From Streptomyces coeruleorubidus (lineage in GTDB: Bacteria > Actinomycetota > Actinomycetes > Streptomycetales > Streptomycetaceae), in the NCBI RefSeq assembly GCF_028885415.1, contig NZ_CP118527.1, forward strand, positions 5,952,001-6,016,000: a stretch of DNA of 64,000 nt, read 5' to 3'. The stretch's first letter is position 1. Every line of letters starts with the position of its first letter. A model generated the notes under the pieces. That model was not told where the DNA came from, ran no database searches, and was given only the letters and a program-made list of their open reading frames with translations. Position numbers and translations under genes: made by a program. Below, one piece after another: positions 15,792 to 24,551 of this stretch.

Positions 15792-16890
15792 CTCACGCGA
15801 CGAGCCTCTCGTTCTCGGCATCGAGACCTCCTGTGACGAGACCGGCGTCGGCATCGTCCGCGGCACCACCCTGCTCGCCGACGCCGTCGCCTCCAGCGTC
15901 GACGAGCACGCCCGGTTCGGCGGTGTCGTGCCCGAGGTCGCCTCCCGGGCGCATCTGGAGGCGATGGTCCCCACCATCGACCGCGCGCTGAAGGAGGCGG
16001 GAGTCAGCGCCCGCGACCTCGACGGCATCGCCGTCACCGCCGGTCCCGGCCTCGCCGGTGCCCTGTTGGTCGGCGTCTCGGCGGCGAAGGCCTACGCGTA
16101 CGCGCTCGGCAAGCCCCTGTACGGCGTCAACCACCTCGCCTCGCACATCTGCGTCGACCAGCTGGAGCACGGCGCGCTGCCCGAGCCGACCATGGCGCTG
16201 CTGGTCTCCGGCGGCCACTCCTCGCTGCTGCTGTCCTCGGACATCACCTCCGACGTCCGCCCGATGGGCGCGACCATCGACGACGCGGCCGGCGAGGCCT
16301 TCGACAAGATCGCCCGCGTGCTGAACCTGGGTTTCCCGGGCGGCCCGGTCATCGACCGCTACGCACGCGAGGGCGACCCGGACGCGATCGCCTTCCCGCG
16401 CGGCCTGACCGGTCCGCGCGACCCGGCCTACGACTTCTCCTTCTCCGGGCTGAAGACGGCCGTGGCGCGCTGGATCGAGGCCAAGCGGGCGGCGGGGGAG
16501 GAGGTCCCGGTGCGGGACGTGGCGGCCTCCTTCCAGGAGGCGGTCGTGGACGTGCTGACCCGCAAGGCCGTCCGGGCCTGCAAGGACGAGGGCGTCGACC
16601 ACCTGATGATCGGTGGCGGTGTGGCCGCCAACTCCCGGCTGCGCGCCCTGGCCCAGGAGCGCTGCGAGGCGGCCGGGATCCGGCTGCGGGTGCCGCGGCC
16701 CAAGCTGTGCACGGACAACGGGGCGATGGTCGCCGCGCTGGGCGCCGAGATGGTGGCCCGCAACCGGTCCGCGTCGAGCTGGGACCTGCCGGCGGACTCC
16801 TCGCTGCCGGTGACGGAGCCGCACGTACCGGGCCACCACCACGGCCACGACCATGTGCACGAGATCAGCAAGGAGAACCTCTACTCGTGA
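15784..16890 (+). CDS. tsaD: tRNA N6-adenosine threonylcarbamoyltransferase TsaD
   Basis: TsaD transfers the threonylcarbamoyl group to A37 of tRNA. The 368-residue protein has the N-terminal [15 protein letters not shown], the metal-binding His117 and His121 in [34 protein letters not shown], and the C-terminal [10 protein letters not shown] plus CTDNGAMVA motifs. The last 22 residues are an unusual His-rich tail ([20 protein letters not shown]) not needed for the core fold; it may bind metal. Coupled to rimI upstream and to a small gene downstream (GTGA overlap). Confidence 0.96.
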   Translation: MTDSRDEPLVLGIETSCDETGVGIVRGTTLLADAVASSVDEHARFGGVVPEVASRAHLEAMVPTIDRALKEAGVSARDLDGIAVTAGPGLAGALLVGVSAAKAYAYALGKPLYGVNHLASHICVDQLEHGALPEPTMALLVSGGHSSLLLSSDITSDVRPMGATIDDAAGEAFDKIARVLNLGFPGGPVIDRYAREGDPDAIAFPRGLTGPRDPAYDFSFSGLKTAVARWIEAKRAAGEEVPVRDVAASFQEAVVDVLTRKAVRACKDEGVDHLMIGGGVAANSRLRALAQERCEAAGIRLRVPRPKLCTDNGAMVAALGAEMVARNRSASSWDLPADSSLPVTEPHVPGHHHGHDHVHEISKENLYS

Positions 16891-17144
16891 CGGTCGCCCT
16901 GATGTGGGAGGCGCGGGCGGTGCCCGGCCGGGGCGAGGAGCTGCTGGCCTGGGCCCGGGGGCAGGAGCTGCCCCGTGAGCCCCTGCGCCGGGAGACCCTG
17001 CGCGCTCCCCAGGACCGGGTCCTGGTCATCACCTGGTGGGACGCCCCGTACGACGCCGAGCTGCCGGAACTTCCCGAGCCGGACGGGGAGTTGGTCATGC
17101 GGGCCGTTCACCGGTGGCGGTTCGAGTCGGTGGGCGCCGGCTGA
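16887..17144 (+). CDS. Small conserved protein of unknown function downstream of tsaD
   Basis: An 85-residue protein ([22 protein letters not shown]...) starting with GTG that overlaps the tsaD stop, so it belongs to the t6A operon. The pattern of an N-terminal beta strand, a helix, then [10 protein letters not shown] and a C-terminal VHRWRFE strand suggests a small ferredoxin-like alpha/beta (dimeric ABM-like) fold; this is inferred from secondary-structure pattern only. Its last 50 bp overlap the 3' end of the convergent membrane-protein gene. Confidence 0.75.
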   Translation: MTVALMWEARAVPGRGEELLAWARGQELPREPLRRETLRAPQDRVLVITWWDAPYDAELPELPEPDGELVMRAVHRWRFESVGAG

Positions 17145-17625
17145 CCGAGAGCTCCCAGGGCCTGCTGCCGACGTGACCCCGCCACAGCAGCAGGTCGTGC
17201 CTGCGTTCCCAGTGGGCGGCGACCGCGGCCTGGCCCAGCCAGTCGAGAGCCGACCACAGGGGGATCACCGCCGTCCACGGCTCCCACAGGGCCAGCGGCA
17301 CCGCGAACAGCGTGTACAGCACGAACATCCGCGGGCTGAACGGCCGGTCGCGCAGGAAGCGCTCTGTGGCCGGGGCCGGGTCGGTGCCGTCGAGCCGTAC
17401 CGCCTTCTCGAAGTCCCGTACCTCGCTGAACCACTTGATCCTGGTGGCCTTGAGGAGCGTCCACACCACGATGGAGCCGAGCACGGCGGCGGCGTACAGC
17501 CCCAGCCGGCCGGGTTCGGACGGCGGGGAGAAGCCGCGGGCCAGGCCCACGGTCGTCAGGACGACGGCCGAGGCGGCCAGGACCGAGACGACGGCCCGTA
17601 GTTCGTGGTGCACCAGTCTGTCCAT
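17095..17625 (-). CDS. Hypothetical membrane protein with three to four TM helices
   Basis: A 176-residue protein. Hydrophobic segments lie near 10-30 (AVVSVLAASAVVLTTVGLA), 42-60 (LGLYAAAVLGSIVVWTLL) and 100-135 (MFVLYTLFAVPLALWEPWTAVIPLWSALDWLG), with a charged cytoplasmic loop between (RIKWFSEVRDFEKAVRLDG). I recognise no family. The ATG at 17625 follows GGGGGAA. Its 3' end overlaps the small gene on the other strand by 50 bp, an antisense overlap of two stop regions. It may share a transcript with the GH3 gene ending-to-start upstream of it (31 bp apart). Confidence 0.7.
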   Translation of the reverse strand: MDRLVHHELRAVVSVLAASAVVLTTVGLARGFSPPSEPGRLGLYAAAVLGSIVVWTLLKATRIKWFSEVRDFEKAVRLDGTDPAPATERFLRDRPFSPRMFVLYTLFAVPLALWEPWTAVIPLWSALDWLGQAAVAAHWERRHDLLLWRGHVGSRPWELSVSRRPPTRTATGERPA

Positions 17626-17656
17626 GCGCTTCCCCCGGCATCCCCCGCGCGGAGGC

Positions 17657-19969
17657 TCACCCCGCCCCCGACACCTCCGTCTCGCACCGCAGCCGCCGGT
17701 CGGCGCCTAGCACCCGGGCCGGGCCCGTGAGGGTGAGGTGGGCCGTGTGGCGTACATCCGTGCTGGACGCCGCCAAACGTAGTTCCAGGGCGCCCGGTTC
17801 GACCACCCTGTGGCCGGAACGGTCGGTGAACGCCGAAAGGTCCGTGTGGAAACGGAACAGCACCCGGGCCGCGTCCCCCGGCGCCAGCCGCACCCGCTGG
17901 TAGCCGATCAGCCGCATGTCGGGCCGGGTCACCGACGCCACCGGGTCGTGCAGATACAGCTGCACGACCTCCGCGCCCTCGCGGTCGCCCGTGTTGCGGA
18001 CGGTCACCGAGACGTCGTACGTCCCGTCCGTGCCGATCTGCGCCGGCTCCTCGCCGCCCGTGCCGTCCTCCCACGCGAACGTCGTGTACGAGCGGCCGTG
18101 CCCGAAGGCGTACAGCGGGGTCGGGTCGAGGTTGCTGACCTCGCCCGCGAGGCCGAGGGGCGGCTGGAGGTACGTCCAGGGCTGGCCGCCGGGGGCCTGC
18201 GGGACGCTCACGGGCAGGCGGCCCGAGGGGTTCACGCGGCCCGACAGCACTCCCGCCACCGCCGGGCCGCCCTCCTCCCCCGGGAAGAACGCCTGGACGA
18301 CCGCGCCCAGGCGGCCGTGCCAGCGGCCGAGAGCGTAGGGACGGCCGGTCAGCAGCACCAGCACCACGGGGACGCCCGTGGCGACCAGCGCGTCCAGCAG
18401 CTCGCCCTGGGCGCCCGGCAGGGCGAGGTCCGTCGCGTCACAGCCCTCGCCCGAGGTGCCGCGGCCGAACAGGCCGGCCCGGTCGCCGAGGACGGCCACG
18501 CAGACGTCCGCCTCGGCGGCGCGGGCGACGGCCTCCTCGAAGCCGGAGGTGTCCGGGTCCGTCACGTCGCAGCCCTGCGCGAACGTCACCTTGGCGTCGG
18601 GGAGTTCGGTGCGCAGGGCGTCGAGGACCGTCGGGATGTCGATGCCGGTCGGGACACCGGGGTGGTGGGTGAGGACGTGGGAGGGGAAGGAGTAGCAGCC
18701 CAGCATGGCCAGGGCGTCGGCCGCCCGGGGGCCGATCACCGCGATCCGGGTGTCGGGGGCCAGCGGGAGCAGGCCGTCGGGGTTGTCGAGCAGGACGACG
18801 GACTCCTCGGCCAGGCGGCGGGCCAGTATGCGGTTGCCCGTCGAGTCGAGGTCGACCGGGGCGGCCGGCTCGGGGGTCCAGTCCTCGTCCAGCAGGCCCA
18901 GTTCGCACTTCTGGAGCAGGACGCGGCGGGCCGCGCGGTCCACGAGCTCCTCGGGGATCTCGCCCGAGCGGACCGCGTCCACCAGCGGATCGCCGTAGCA
19001 CTTCAGGCTCGGCAGTTCGACGTCGATGCCGGCCACCAGGGCCGCGTGGGCCGCCTCGGCCGGGGTGCCGGCGATCCGGTGGAGGGTCTGGAGGAAGCCG
19101 ATGCCGAAGTAGTCCGCGACGACCGTGCCGGTGAAGCCCCACTCCTCGCGCAGGAGTCCGGTCAGCAGCTCGGGGTCCGCCGAGGCCGGGACGCCGTCCC
19201 GCTCCGTGTACGCGGCCATCACCGAACGGGCCCCGCCCTCGCGCAGCGCCATCTCGAAGGGCGGGAGCGTGACGTCCGCGAACTCGCGGACGCCGGCCCG
19301 TACGGGGGCCAGGTTGCGGGCGCCGGCCGAGGAGGCGTACCCGGCGAAGTGCTTCAGCGTGGCGACGACCCCGGCCGACTCAAGGCCCCGCACATAGGCC
19401 GTGCCGAGGGTGCCGACCAGGTACGGGTCCTCGCCGATCGTCTCCTCCACGCGGCCCCAGCGCGGATCGCGTACGACGTCCAGGACGGGCGCGAGGCCCT
19501 GGTGGACGCCGGCCGAGCGCAGGTCGTCGCCGATGCGGCGGGCCATCTCCTCGACCAGCGGGGGGTCCCAGGTCGCTCCCCAGGCCAGCGGGACCGGGTA
19601 GGCCGTGGCCTGCCAGGCGGTGAAGCCGGCCAGGCACTCCTCGTGCGCGATCGCCGGGATGCCGAAGCGGCCGGCCTCGGTGATGCGGCGCTGGGCGCGG
19701 GCCAGTGCCTGCGCGCCCAGCGCCGGGTCCACGGGGGCGGTGCCGAAGGAGCGCGTGAGCTGGCCCAGGCCGCGGGTGATCAGCTCGTCCCACTCGTAGT
19801 CCACGGTCATGTCGTGCTGGTGCGGAGCGACTCCGTCGCCGTCCGTCGCGGCGCCCACCCACACGCCGTACAGCTGGGCGGTCTTCTCCTCCAGGGTCAT
19901 CCGGGAGAGCAGGTCGTCGACGCGGGCGGTGGCGGGCAGGGCGGGGTCACGCCAGGGCGCGGTGGTCAT
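17657..19969 (-). CDS. Glycoside hydrolase family 3 (beta-xylosidase/beta-glucosidase)
   Basis: A 770-residue retaining glycosidase. Order: GH3 N-terminal TIM barrel (about 30-320) with the catalytic nucleophile Asp286 in GTVVADYFGI and substrate-binding KHFAGY at 206-211; GH3 C-terminal alpha/beta domain (about 390-600); fibronectin-III-like domain at the end (YDVSVTVRNTGDREGAEVVQLYL). There is no signal peptide, so it acts on imported oligosaccharides. The ATG at 19969 has AGGAG 5 nt upstream; a longer upstream reading frame lacks a ribosome site. With the adjacent LacI regulator and GH10 xylanase, xylo-oligosaccharides are the likely substrate. Confidence 0.92.
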   Translation of the reverse strand: MTTAPWRDPALPATARVDDLLSRMTLEEKTAQLYGVWVGAATDGDGVAPHQHDMTVDYEWDELITRGLGQLTRSFGTAPVDPALGAQALARAQRRITEAGRFGIPAIAHEECLAGFTAWQATAYPVPLAWGATWDPPLVEEMARRIGDDLRSAGVHQGLAPVLDVVRDPRWGRVEETIGEDPYLVGTLGTAYVRGLESAGVVATLKHFAGYASSAGARNLAPVRAGVREFADVTLPPFEMALREGGARSVMAAYTERDGVPASADPELLTGLLREEWGFTGTVVADYFGIGFLQTLHRIAGTPAEAAHAALVAGIDVELPSLKCYGDPLVDAVRSGEIPEELVDRAARRVLLQKCELGLLDEDWTPEPAAPVDLDSTGNRILARRLAEESVVLLDNPDGLLPLAPDTRIAVIGPRAADALAMLGCYSFPSHVLTHHPGVPTGIDIPTVLDALRTELPDAKVTFAQGCDVTDPDTSGFEEAVARAAEADVCVAVLGDRAGLFGRGTSGEGCDATDLALPGAQGELLDALVATGVPVVLVLLTGRPYALGRWHGRLGAVVQAFFPGEEGGPAVAGVLSGRVNPSGRLPVSVPQAPGGQPWTYLQPPLGLAGEVSNLDPTPLYAFGHGRSYTTFAWEDGTGGEEPAQIGTDGTYDVSVTVRNTGDREGAEVVQLYLHDPVASVTRPDMRLIGYQRVRLAPGDAARVLFRFHTDLSAFTDRSGHRVVEPGALELRLAASSTDVRHTAHLTLTGPARVLGADRRLRCETEVSGAG

Positions 19970-20041
19970 GAAGCTCCTGTCGGGTGGACGGACGGCCCTC
20001 TCACGAACGGTGCTCACGAGCGTCTTTCACGCCCGCTTCAA

Positions 20042-20073
20042 CGAATGTTTCGATAAGTATGTCGAATGTTCCG
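20042..20073. promoter_or_regulatory. Two CGAA-N3-TTCG-type operators between GH3 and LacI genes
   Basis: CGAATGTTTCG (20042-20052) and CGAATGTTCCG (20063-20073) are spaced 21 bp apart, two helical turns, in the divergent promoter region. They resemble the perfect CCGAAAGTTTCGG in front of the xylanase gene and the CGAA/TTCG sites known for xylan-system LacI regulators in Streptomyces. Autoregulation plus control of the GH3 gene is likely. Confidence 0.65.
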
Positions 20074-20132
20074 GGAACCTATGGCGCGACGGGGACTTCG
20101 TCAAGGGGGCCCGCAGGGATACGATCGCCGCC

Positions 20133-21197
20133 ATGACATCCCCGGAGCCGGTTGAAAGCCGGACGCAAACCCGGACGCAGGGGCGCAGCGCGCAGACCGC
20201 GACGCTCGCCGAGATCGCCCGTGAGGCCGGTGTGTCGGCACCGACTGTTTCGAAGGTCCTCAACGGCCGGGCCGACGTCGCCCCCGGCACCCGGGCCCGC
20301 GTCGAGGACCTGCTGCGGGCCCACGGCTACCGGCGCCGCCGCGCGGAGGCGACCCGCTCACCCCTGATCGACCTGGTCTTCCACGAGCTGGAGAGCGCCT
20401 GGGCGCTGGAGGTCATCCGGGGCGTGGAGAACGTGGCCCGGGACGCGGGGCTCAGCGTGGTGCTGTCCGAGAGCGCGGGGCGGCTCACGCCCGGGCGGAC
20501 CTGGGCCGACCAGGTCGCCGCTCGCCGCCCGCACGGCGTGATCCTGGTCCTGTCCGGGCTCGACGAGTCGCAGCGGGCGCTGCTGACCAGCCGCGCCATC
20601 CCGTTCGTGGTGATGGACCCGGCCGGCGACCCGGGGGCCGACGTGCCGTCGATCGGCGCGACCAACTGGCAGGGCGGTCTCGCGGCCACCCGGCACCTGG
20701 TCGAGCTGGGGCACCGCAGGATCGGCGCGATCAGCGGGCCGACGCAGATGATGTGCAGCCGCGCCCGGGTCGACGGTTACCGGGCCGCGCTGGAGACGGC
20801 CGGACTGCCGGTCGACCCCGGGCTGATCGCGAACGGTGACTTCCACCACGAGGCCGGCTACCGGCTGGGCCTGGAGCTGCTGCGCCGCCCGGACCGGCCG
20901 ACCGCCGTCTTCGCCGGGAACGACCTCCAGGCGCTCGGGCTGTACGAGGCCGCGCGCGAGCTGGGGCTGCGCATCCCCGAGGACCTGAGCGTGGTCGGGT
21001 TCGACGATCTGCCGGTGGCGCCCCTGGTCGGGCCGCCGCTGACGACCGTACGGCAGCCGCTGACGGAGATGGCCGAGGCGGCGGCCAAGCTGGTCCTCGA
21101 CCTCGGCCGCGAGGCGGGCACCCCGGCGGCCACCCGGGTGGAGCTTGCGACGAGCCTGGTGGTGCGCAGCAGTACGGCGCCGCCTGCGGACGGCTGA
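20133..21197 (+). CDS. LacI-family transcriptional regulator of the xylan gene set
   Basis: A 354-residue repressor. The N-terminal helix-turn-helix TLAEIAREAGVSAPTVSKVL (residues 24-43) with NGRADVAPGTRARVEDLL hinge is classic LacI, followed by a periplasmic-binding-like sugar domain (about 75-345; GVILVLSG, GHRRIGAISG, FAGNDLQALGLYEAARELG, VVGFDDLPVAPLVGPPLTTVRQ). The effector is probably xylobiose or xylose by context. The ATG at 20133 leaves a Thr/Gln/Arg-rich 20-residue leader before the HTH. It sits between the divergent GH3 gene and the GH10 xylanase; matching palindromes in front of both suggest it controls all three. Confidence 0.92.
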   Translation: MTSPEPVESRTQTRTQGRSAQTATLAEIAREAGVSAPTVSKVLNGRADVAPGTRARVEDLLRAHGYRRRRAEATRSPLIDLVFHELESAWALEVIRGVENVARDAGLSVVLSESAGRLTPGRTWADQVAARRPHGVILVLSGLDESQRALLTSRAIPFVVMDPAGDPGADVPSIGATNWQGGLAATRHLVELGHRRIGAISGPTQMMCSRARVDGYRAALETAGLPVDPGLIANGDFHHEAGYRLGLELLRRPDRPTAVFAGNDLQALGLYEAARELGLRIPEDLSVVGFDDLPVAPLVGPPLTTVRQPLTEMAEAAAKLVLDLGREAGTPAATRVELATSLVVRSSTAPPADG

Positions 21198-21211
21198 CCG
21201 CTGTTGCTGTA

Positions 21212-21240
21212 TTGACGGGTGTTCCCGGCGCCTCCACACT
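21212..21240 (+). promoter_or_regulatory. Candidate promoter of the xylanase gene
   Basis: TTGACG (21212-21217), a 17-bp spacer and CACACT (21235-21240) form a reasonable vegetative promoter beginning 15 bp after the LacI stop codon. The operator at 21266-21278 lies just downstream, where a bound repressor would block elongation or initiation. Confidence 0.45.
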
Positions 21241-21265
21241 GCACCGAAGCCAATCGGCTGCAGCA

Positions 21266-21278
21266 CCGAAAGTTTCGG
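21266..21278. promoter_or_regulatory. Xylan-type operator CCGAAAGTTTCGG
   Basis: A perfect 13-bp palindrome centred on G21272. Its core matches the GAAA(C/G)TTTC cis element described for Streptomyces xylanase genes. Its right arm merges into the xylanase ribosome-binding site (GGAGG, 21277-21281). Confidence 0.75.
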
Positions 21279-21289
21279 AGGCACCCGCA

Positions 21290-22642
21290 ATGAGATCGAT
21301 GAGATCGGGCTTACTCGCATCCCTGCTGGCCGGCGTCGTCGCGGCCGGCTCCCTGCTGCTCGCGGCCCCCGCGTCACACGCCGCCGACGCCCCCCTGCGC
21401 GACTTGGCCGAGGCCAAGGGCAAGGTCATGGGCACGGCGGTCACCGGATCCAAACTCACCGGCACCTACGGCGAGATCGCCGGGCGCGAGTTCAACTGGC
21501 TCACCCCCGGCAACGCCATGAAGTGGGGCTCCGTCGAGCCGAGCCGGGGCAGCTACGACTGGGCCGAGGCCGACCGGATCGTGGACTTCGCCGAGGCCCA
21601 CGACCAGCAGGTGCGCGGCCACACCCTGCTCTGGCACCAGCAGAACCCGGCGTGGCTGACGAACGGCAGCTGGACCCGGGACCAGCTCAGCGCCATCGTC
21701 CAGGACCACATCGCCACCGAGGTCGGCCGCTACAAGGGCCGGCTGGCCGCCTGGGACGTGGTGAACGAACCCTTCAACGAGGACGGCACCTACCGCCGGA
21801 CCCTCTTCCACGACACCCTCGGCCAGGACTACATCGCACAGGCCCTCACCTGGGCCCGGGCCGCCGACCCGAGCGCCAAGCTGTACATCAACGACTACAA
21901 CGTCGAGGGCGTCAACGCCAAGAGCACGGCTCTCTACAACCTGGTCAAGTCGCTGAAGGAGCGCGGAGTCCCGATCGACGGGGTCGGGCTCCAAGCCCAT
22001 CTCATCGTCGGCCAGGTGCCCTCGACGATGCGGCAGAACATCCAGCGCTTCGCCGACCTGGGCGTCGACGTGGCGATCACCGAGCTGGACATCCGGATGC
22101 AGCTGCCGGCGACGCAGGCGAAACTGACCCAGCAGGCCGCCGACTACAAGGCGGTCATGAACGCCTGCGTGGCGGTCGCGCGCTGTACCGGCGTCACCGT
22201 CTGGGGCTTCACCGACTCCGACTCCTGGATCCCGGACACCTTCCCCGGCCAGGGCGCGGCGACGCCGTACGACGAGAACTACCAGCCGAAACCGGCGTAC
22301 CACGCCATCGCGGAGGCCCTCGGCGGGACGACGGCCCCGCCGCCCACGGGCGCCTGCTCGGCGACGTACAGCGTCACCGGTCAGTGGAGCACGGGCTACA
22401 CGGGCCAGGTGCGGATCGCCTGCTCCGGGGCCTCGCTGTCGTCGTGGAAGGCGGACTGGACGTTCGGCGCAGGGCAGCGGATCGGGCAGGCCTGGAACGC
22501 GAACTGCACGCAGTCGGGGGCGGCCGTGAGTTGCACGAACGCCTCGTACAACGGGTCGGTGCCGGACGGCGGTTCGGTCACGTTCGGCTTCAACGGCTCG
22601 TGGAGCGGGAGCAACCCGGTGCCTGTGGTGACTCTGGGATGA
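21290..22642 (+). CDS. Secreted endo-1,4-beta-xylanase, GH10 with CBM2
   Basis: A 450-residue exported xylanase. Signal peptide 1-31 (ends ASHA), GH10 catalytic barrel about 35-345, Gly/Thr/Pro linker, and a family 2 carbohydrate-binding module from about 355 to the end with its two flanking Cys and surface Trp residues (GQWSTGY, SSWKADWTF). The acid/base is Glu160 (WDVVNEPF) and the nucleophile Glu265 (ITELDI). Compared with XlnA of S. lividans the architecture is the same, apart from the type of CBM. The GGAGG at 21277 fixes the ATG. The regulator gene and operators are directly upstream. Confidence 0.96.
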   Translation: MRSMRSGLLASLLAGVVAAGSLLLAAPASHAADAPLRDLAEAKGKVMGTAVTGSKLTGTYGEIAGREFNWLTPGNAMKWGSVEPSRGSYDWAEADRIVDFAEAHDQQVRGHTLLWHQQNPAWLTNGSWTRDQLSAIVQDHIATEVGRYKGRLAAWDVVNEPFNEDGTYRRTLFHDTLGQDYIAQALTWARAADPSAKLYINDYNVEGVNAKSTALYNLVKSLKERGVPIDGVGLQAHLIVGQVPSTMRQNIQRFADLGVDVAITELDIRMQLPATQAKLTQQAADYKAVMNACVAVARCTGVTVWGFTDSDSWIPDTFPGQGAATPYDENYQPKPAYHAIAEALGGTTAPPPTGACSATYSVTGQWSTGYTGQVRIACSGASLSSWKADWTFGAGQRIGQAWNANCTQSGAAVSCTNASYNGSVPDGGSVTFGFNGSWSGSNPVPVVTLG

Positions 22643-22713
22643 GACCGGACCGGAAGTCTGAGAATTTCCGAAGAAAATCGCCCGGGGGGTCCTGCTCGTA
22701 ACAATTCGGACTT

Positions 22714-23769
22714 ATGTTCCTGCCCGTGACGGGACGTGACGGGAACGGGGACGCGGGCAGAGCGGTGGGCCGGCGGTCGAGAGCGCTGCGGATCGCCGGA
22801 CTCGCCCTCGCGGGTGCGCTGGTGCCGTGCATCGGGGCGGCGGGCTGGGCCTACTGGCACCTCAACAACAACATCACCAGCGTCGACATCAACAACGCGC
22901 TGGGCGACAACCGCCCGCCGAAACCGGCGGTCGCACCGTCCCCTTCCGCGCCGGCCCTGCCCAGCGGGGCCCTCAACATCCTGGTCCTTGGCTCCGACTC
23001 GCGCAGCGGCGAGGAGAACCGGAGGCTCGGCGGCGGCGACAGCTCCGGTGCCCGCTCCGACACGGCGATGGTCGTCCACCTCGACGCCGGGCGCACCAGC
23101 GCGACGGTGGTGAGCATCCCGCGTGACACCCTGGTCACCCGCCCCTCCTGCCCGCGTCCGTCCGGCGGGTCGACGGCCGTGGCCTACAACTCCATGTTCA
23201 ACAGCGCCTACGCGGTGGGCGGTCCGGTCTGCGCGGTCAAGACGGTCGAGGCGGTCACCGACGTCCGTATGGACCACTACATCGAGATCGACTTCTCCGG
23301 CTTCGCGAAGCTCGTCGACGCGCTCGGCGGCGTCACCGTCACCACGGAGAAGGACATCGCCGACGACGACAGCCATCTGCACCTCAAGGCGGGCACCCAC
23401 CACCTGGACGGCACGCAGGCCCTCGCCCTGGCCCGCACCCGGCACGGCATAGGCGACGGCAGCGACCTGGGCCGCATAGGCCTCCAGCAGAAGCTGGTGA
23501 AGGCACTGCTGGAACAGATCGCCGCACAGGACCTGCTCACCGACCCGGCGAAGCTGTACCGGGTCGCGGACGCGGTGACCGCCGGCCTCACCACCGACAC
23601 CGGCCTGGACTCCCTCGGCGAGCTGACCCGGCTCGGCCAGAGCCTGAAGGGCCTGTCGGCGAGCGCGGTGCGGACGGTGACGATGCCGGTGGTGCGGGCG
23701 CCGTCGGATCCCAACCGGGTGGTGGCCGAGGAGCCCAAGGCGCGGGAACTGTGGGAGTCGCTGCGCTGA
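22714..23769 (+). CDS. LytR-CpsA-Psr (LCP) family cell-wall polymer ligase
   Basis: LCP enzymes attach teichoic-acid-like or other anionic glycopolymers from polyprenyl phosphate to peptidoglycan. The 351-residue protein has a short basic cytoplasmic N terminus, one membrane helix (about 26-46, LRIAGLALAGALVPCIGAAG), and an extracellular LCP domain (about 88-300). Visible signatures are ILVLGSDSR, the acidic-Arg patch SDTAMVVHLDA, VSIPRDTLV, VDALGGVTV and ALALARTRH. Four Cys residues form likely disulfides. The ATG at 22714 is used; GTG at 22726 is an alternative, and no ribosome site decides between them. Confidence 0.9.
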   Translation: MFLPVTGRDGNGDAGRAVGRRSRALRIAGLALAGALVPCIGAAGWAYWHLNNNITSVDINNALGDNRPPKPAVAPSPSAPALPSGALNILVLGSDSRSGEENRRLGGGDSSGARSDTAMVVHLDAGRTSATVVSIPRDTLVTRPSCPRPSGGSTAVAYNSMFNSAYAVGGPVCAVKTVEAVTDVRMDHYIEIDFSGFAKLVDALGGVTVTTEKDIADDDSHLHLKAGTHHLDGTQALALARTRHGIGDGSDLGRIGLQQKLVKALLEQIAAQDLLTDPAKLYRVADAVTAGLTTDTGLDSLGELTRLGQSLKGLSASAVRTVTMPVVRAPSDPNRVVAEEPKARELWESLR

Positions 23770-23791
23770 CGGTGTGCCGTGACGGCGTGCC

Positions 23792-24472
23792 CTACCGGTG
23801 TCCGAGCAGACCGTCCACCACCGCCGCCAGCTGTGCGGCCACGTCGTAGTCGCCGGTGATCTCCTCCCACTGCTCCGACAGGGCGGCGAGGCGCGGCAGT
23901 TCGGCGGCGTCGGCCGGGGTGACGAGGCTGGGGAAGAAGGGCCTGCGGCCGGGATCCGACGCGGCGCGGCGTTCGTCGGCGCGGCGGAAGACCAGGGTGC
24001 CGTGGACGACGTACCAGACGGTGCGGTAAGCGTGCACCGCCTGGCGGGGCGTCAGGCCGCAGCGGATGGCGCAGTCGATGATCTCCTCCGTCATCCACAG
24101 CGCGCCCTTGTCGGTGAGGTCGCCGAGGCTCAGCACATCGACGACCCAGGTCATCTCGCTGAGCACCGCGTACATATGGACGGCGGTGGCCAGCAGGCGG
24201 TCGCGCGGCTCCTCGGGCAGGTCCGGGCGCGGGACCTGCGCCGCCATGCCGGACAGCACGAGCATCAGCAACTGGTCCTTGTCCCGCACATGGTGGTAGA
24301 GCGCCATCGGCGTCGCGCCGACCTCCTTGGCCACCCGGCGCATGGAGACCGCCTCGACACCCTCCTCCTGGATGATGCGCCGCGTCACGTCGACGATCTG
24401 CCCCGCCTCGATGCGCCGGGGGCGGCCCACGGCCCGCTTCTGTCCTCCACCTGTCACGCGAGCATTCTCCAT
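23792..24472 (-). CDS. TetR-family repressor, divergent from an MFS exporter
   Basis: A 226-residue regulator. The HTH is VDVTRRIIQEEGVEAVSMRRVAKEVGATPMALYHHVRDK (split here only for description: helix 3 at GATPMALYHH), and the C-terminal ligand domain has the TetR_C pattern (WVVDVLSLG, RCGLTPRQAVHAYRTVWYVVHG). Such proteins repress neighbouring drug exporters until a ligand binds. The ATG at 24472 has AGGA 8 nt upstream. The 79-bp space to the divergent MFS gene contains two 17-bp direct repeats, probably its operator. Confidence 0.9.
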   Translation of the reverse strand: MENARVTGGGQKRAVGRPRRIEAGQIVDVTRRIIQEEGVEAVSMRRVAKEVGATPMALYHHVRDKDQLLMLVLSGMAAQVPRPDLPEEPRDRLLATAVHMYAVLSEMTWVVDVLSLGDLTDKGALWMTEEIIDCAIRCGLTPRQAVHAYRTVWYVVHGTLVFRRADERRAASDPGRRPFFPSLVTPADAAELPRLAALSEQWEEITGDYDVAAQLAAVVDGLLGHR

Positions 24473-24499
24473 CGGCCGGTCCTGGCGCGCGCACTGCTG

Positions 24500-24537
24500 T
24501 TTTCCGTACGCGTATAGCCATTTTCTGTACACGTATA
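24500..24537. promoter_or_regulatory. Two 17-bp direct repeats, TetR operator candidate
   Basis: TTTTCCGTACGCGTATA (24500-24516) and TTTTCTGTACACGTATA (24521-24537) are identical at 15 of 17 positions and start 21 bp apart, two turns of the helix. Each contains a GTAC..GTA partial palindrome. They fill the divergent promoter region between the TetR and MFS genes. Confidence 0.7.
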
Positions 24538-24551
24538 TTAATCTTCCTGAC

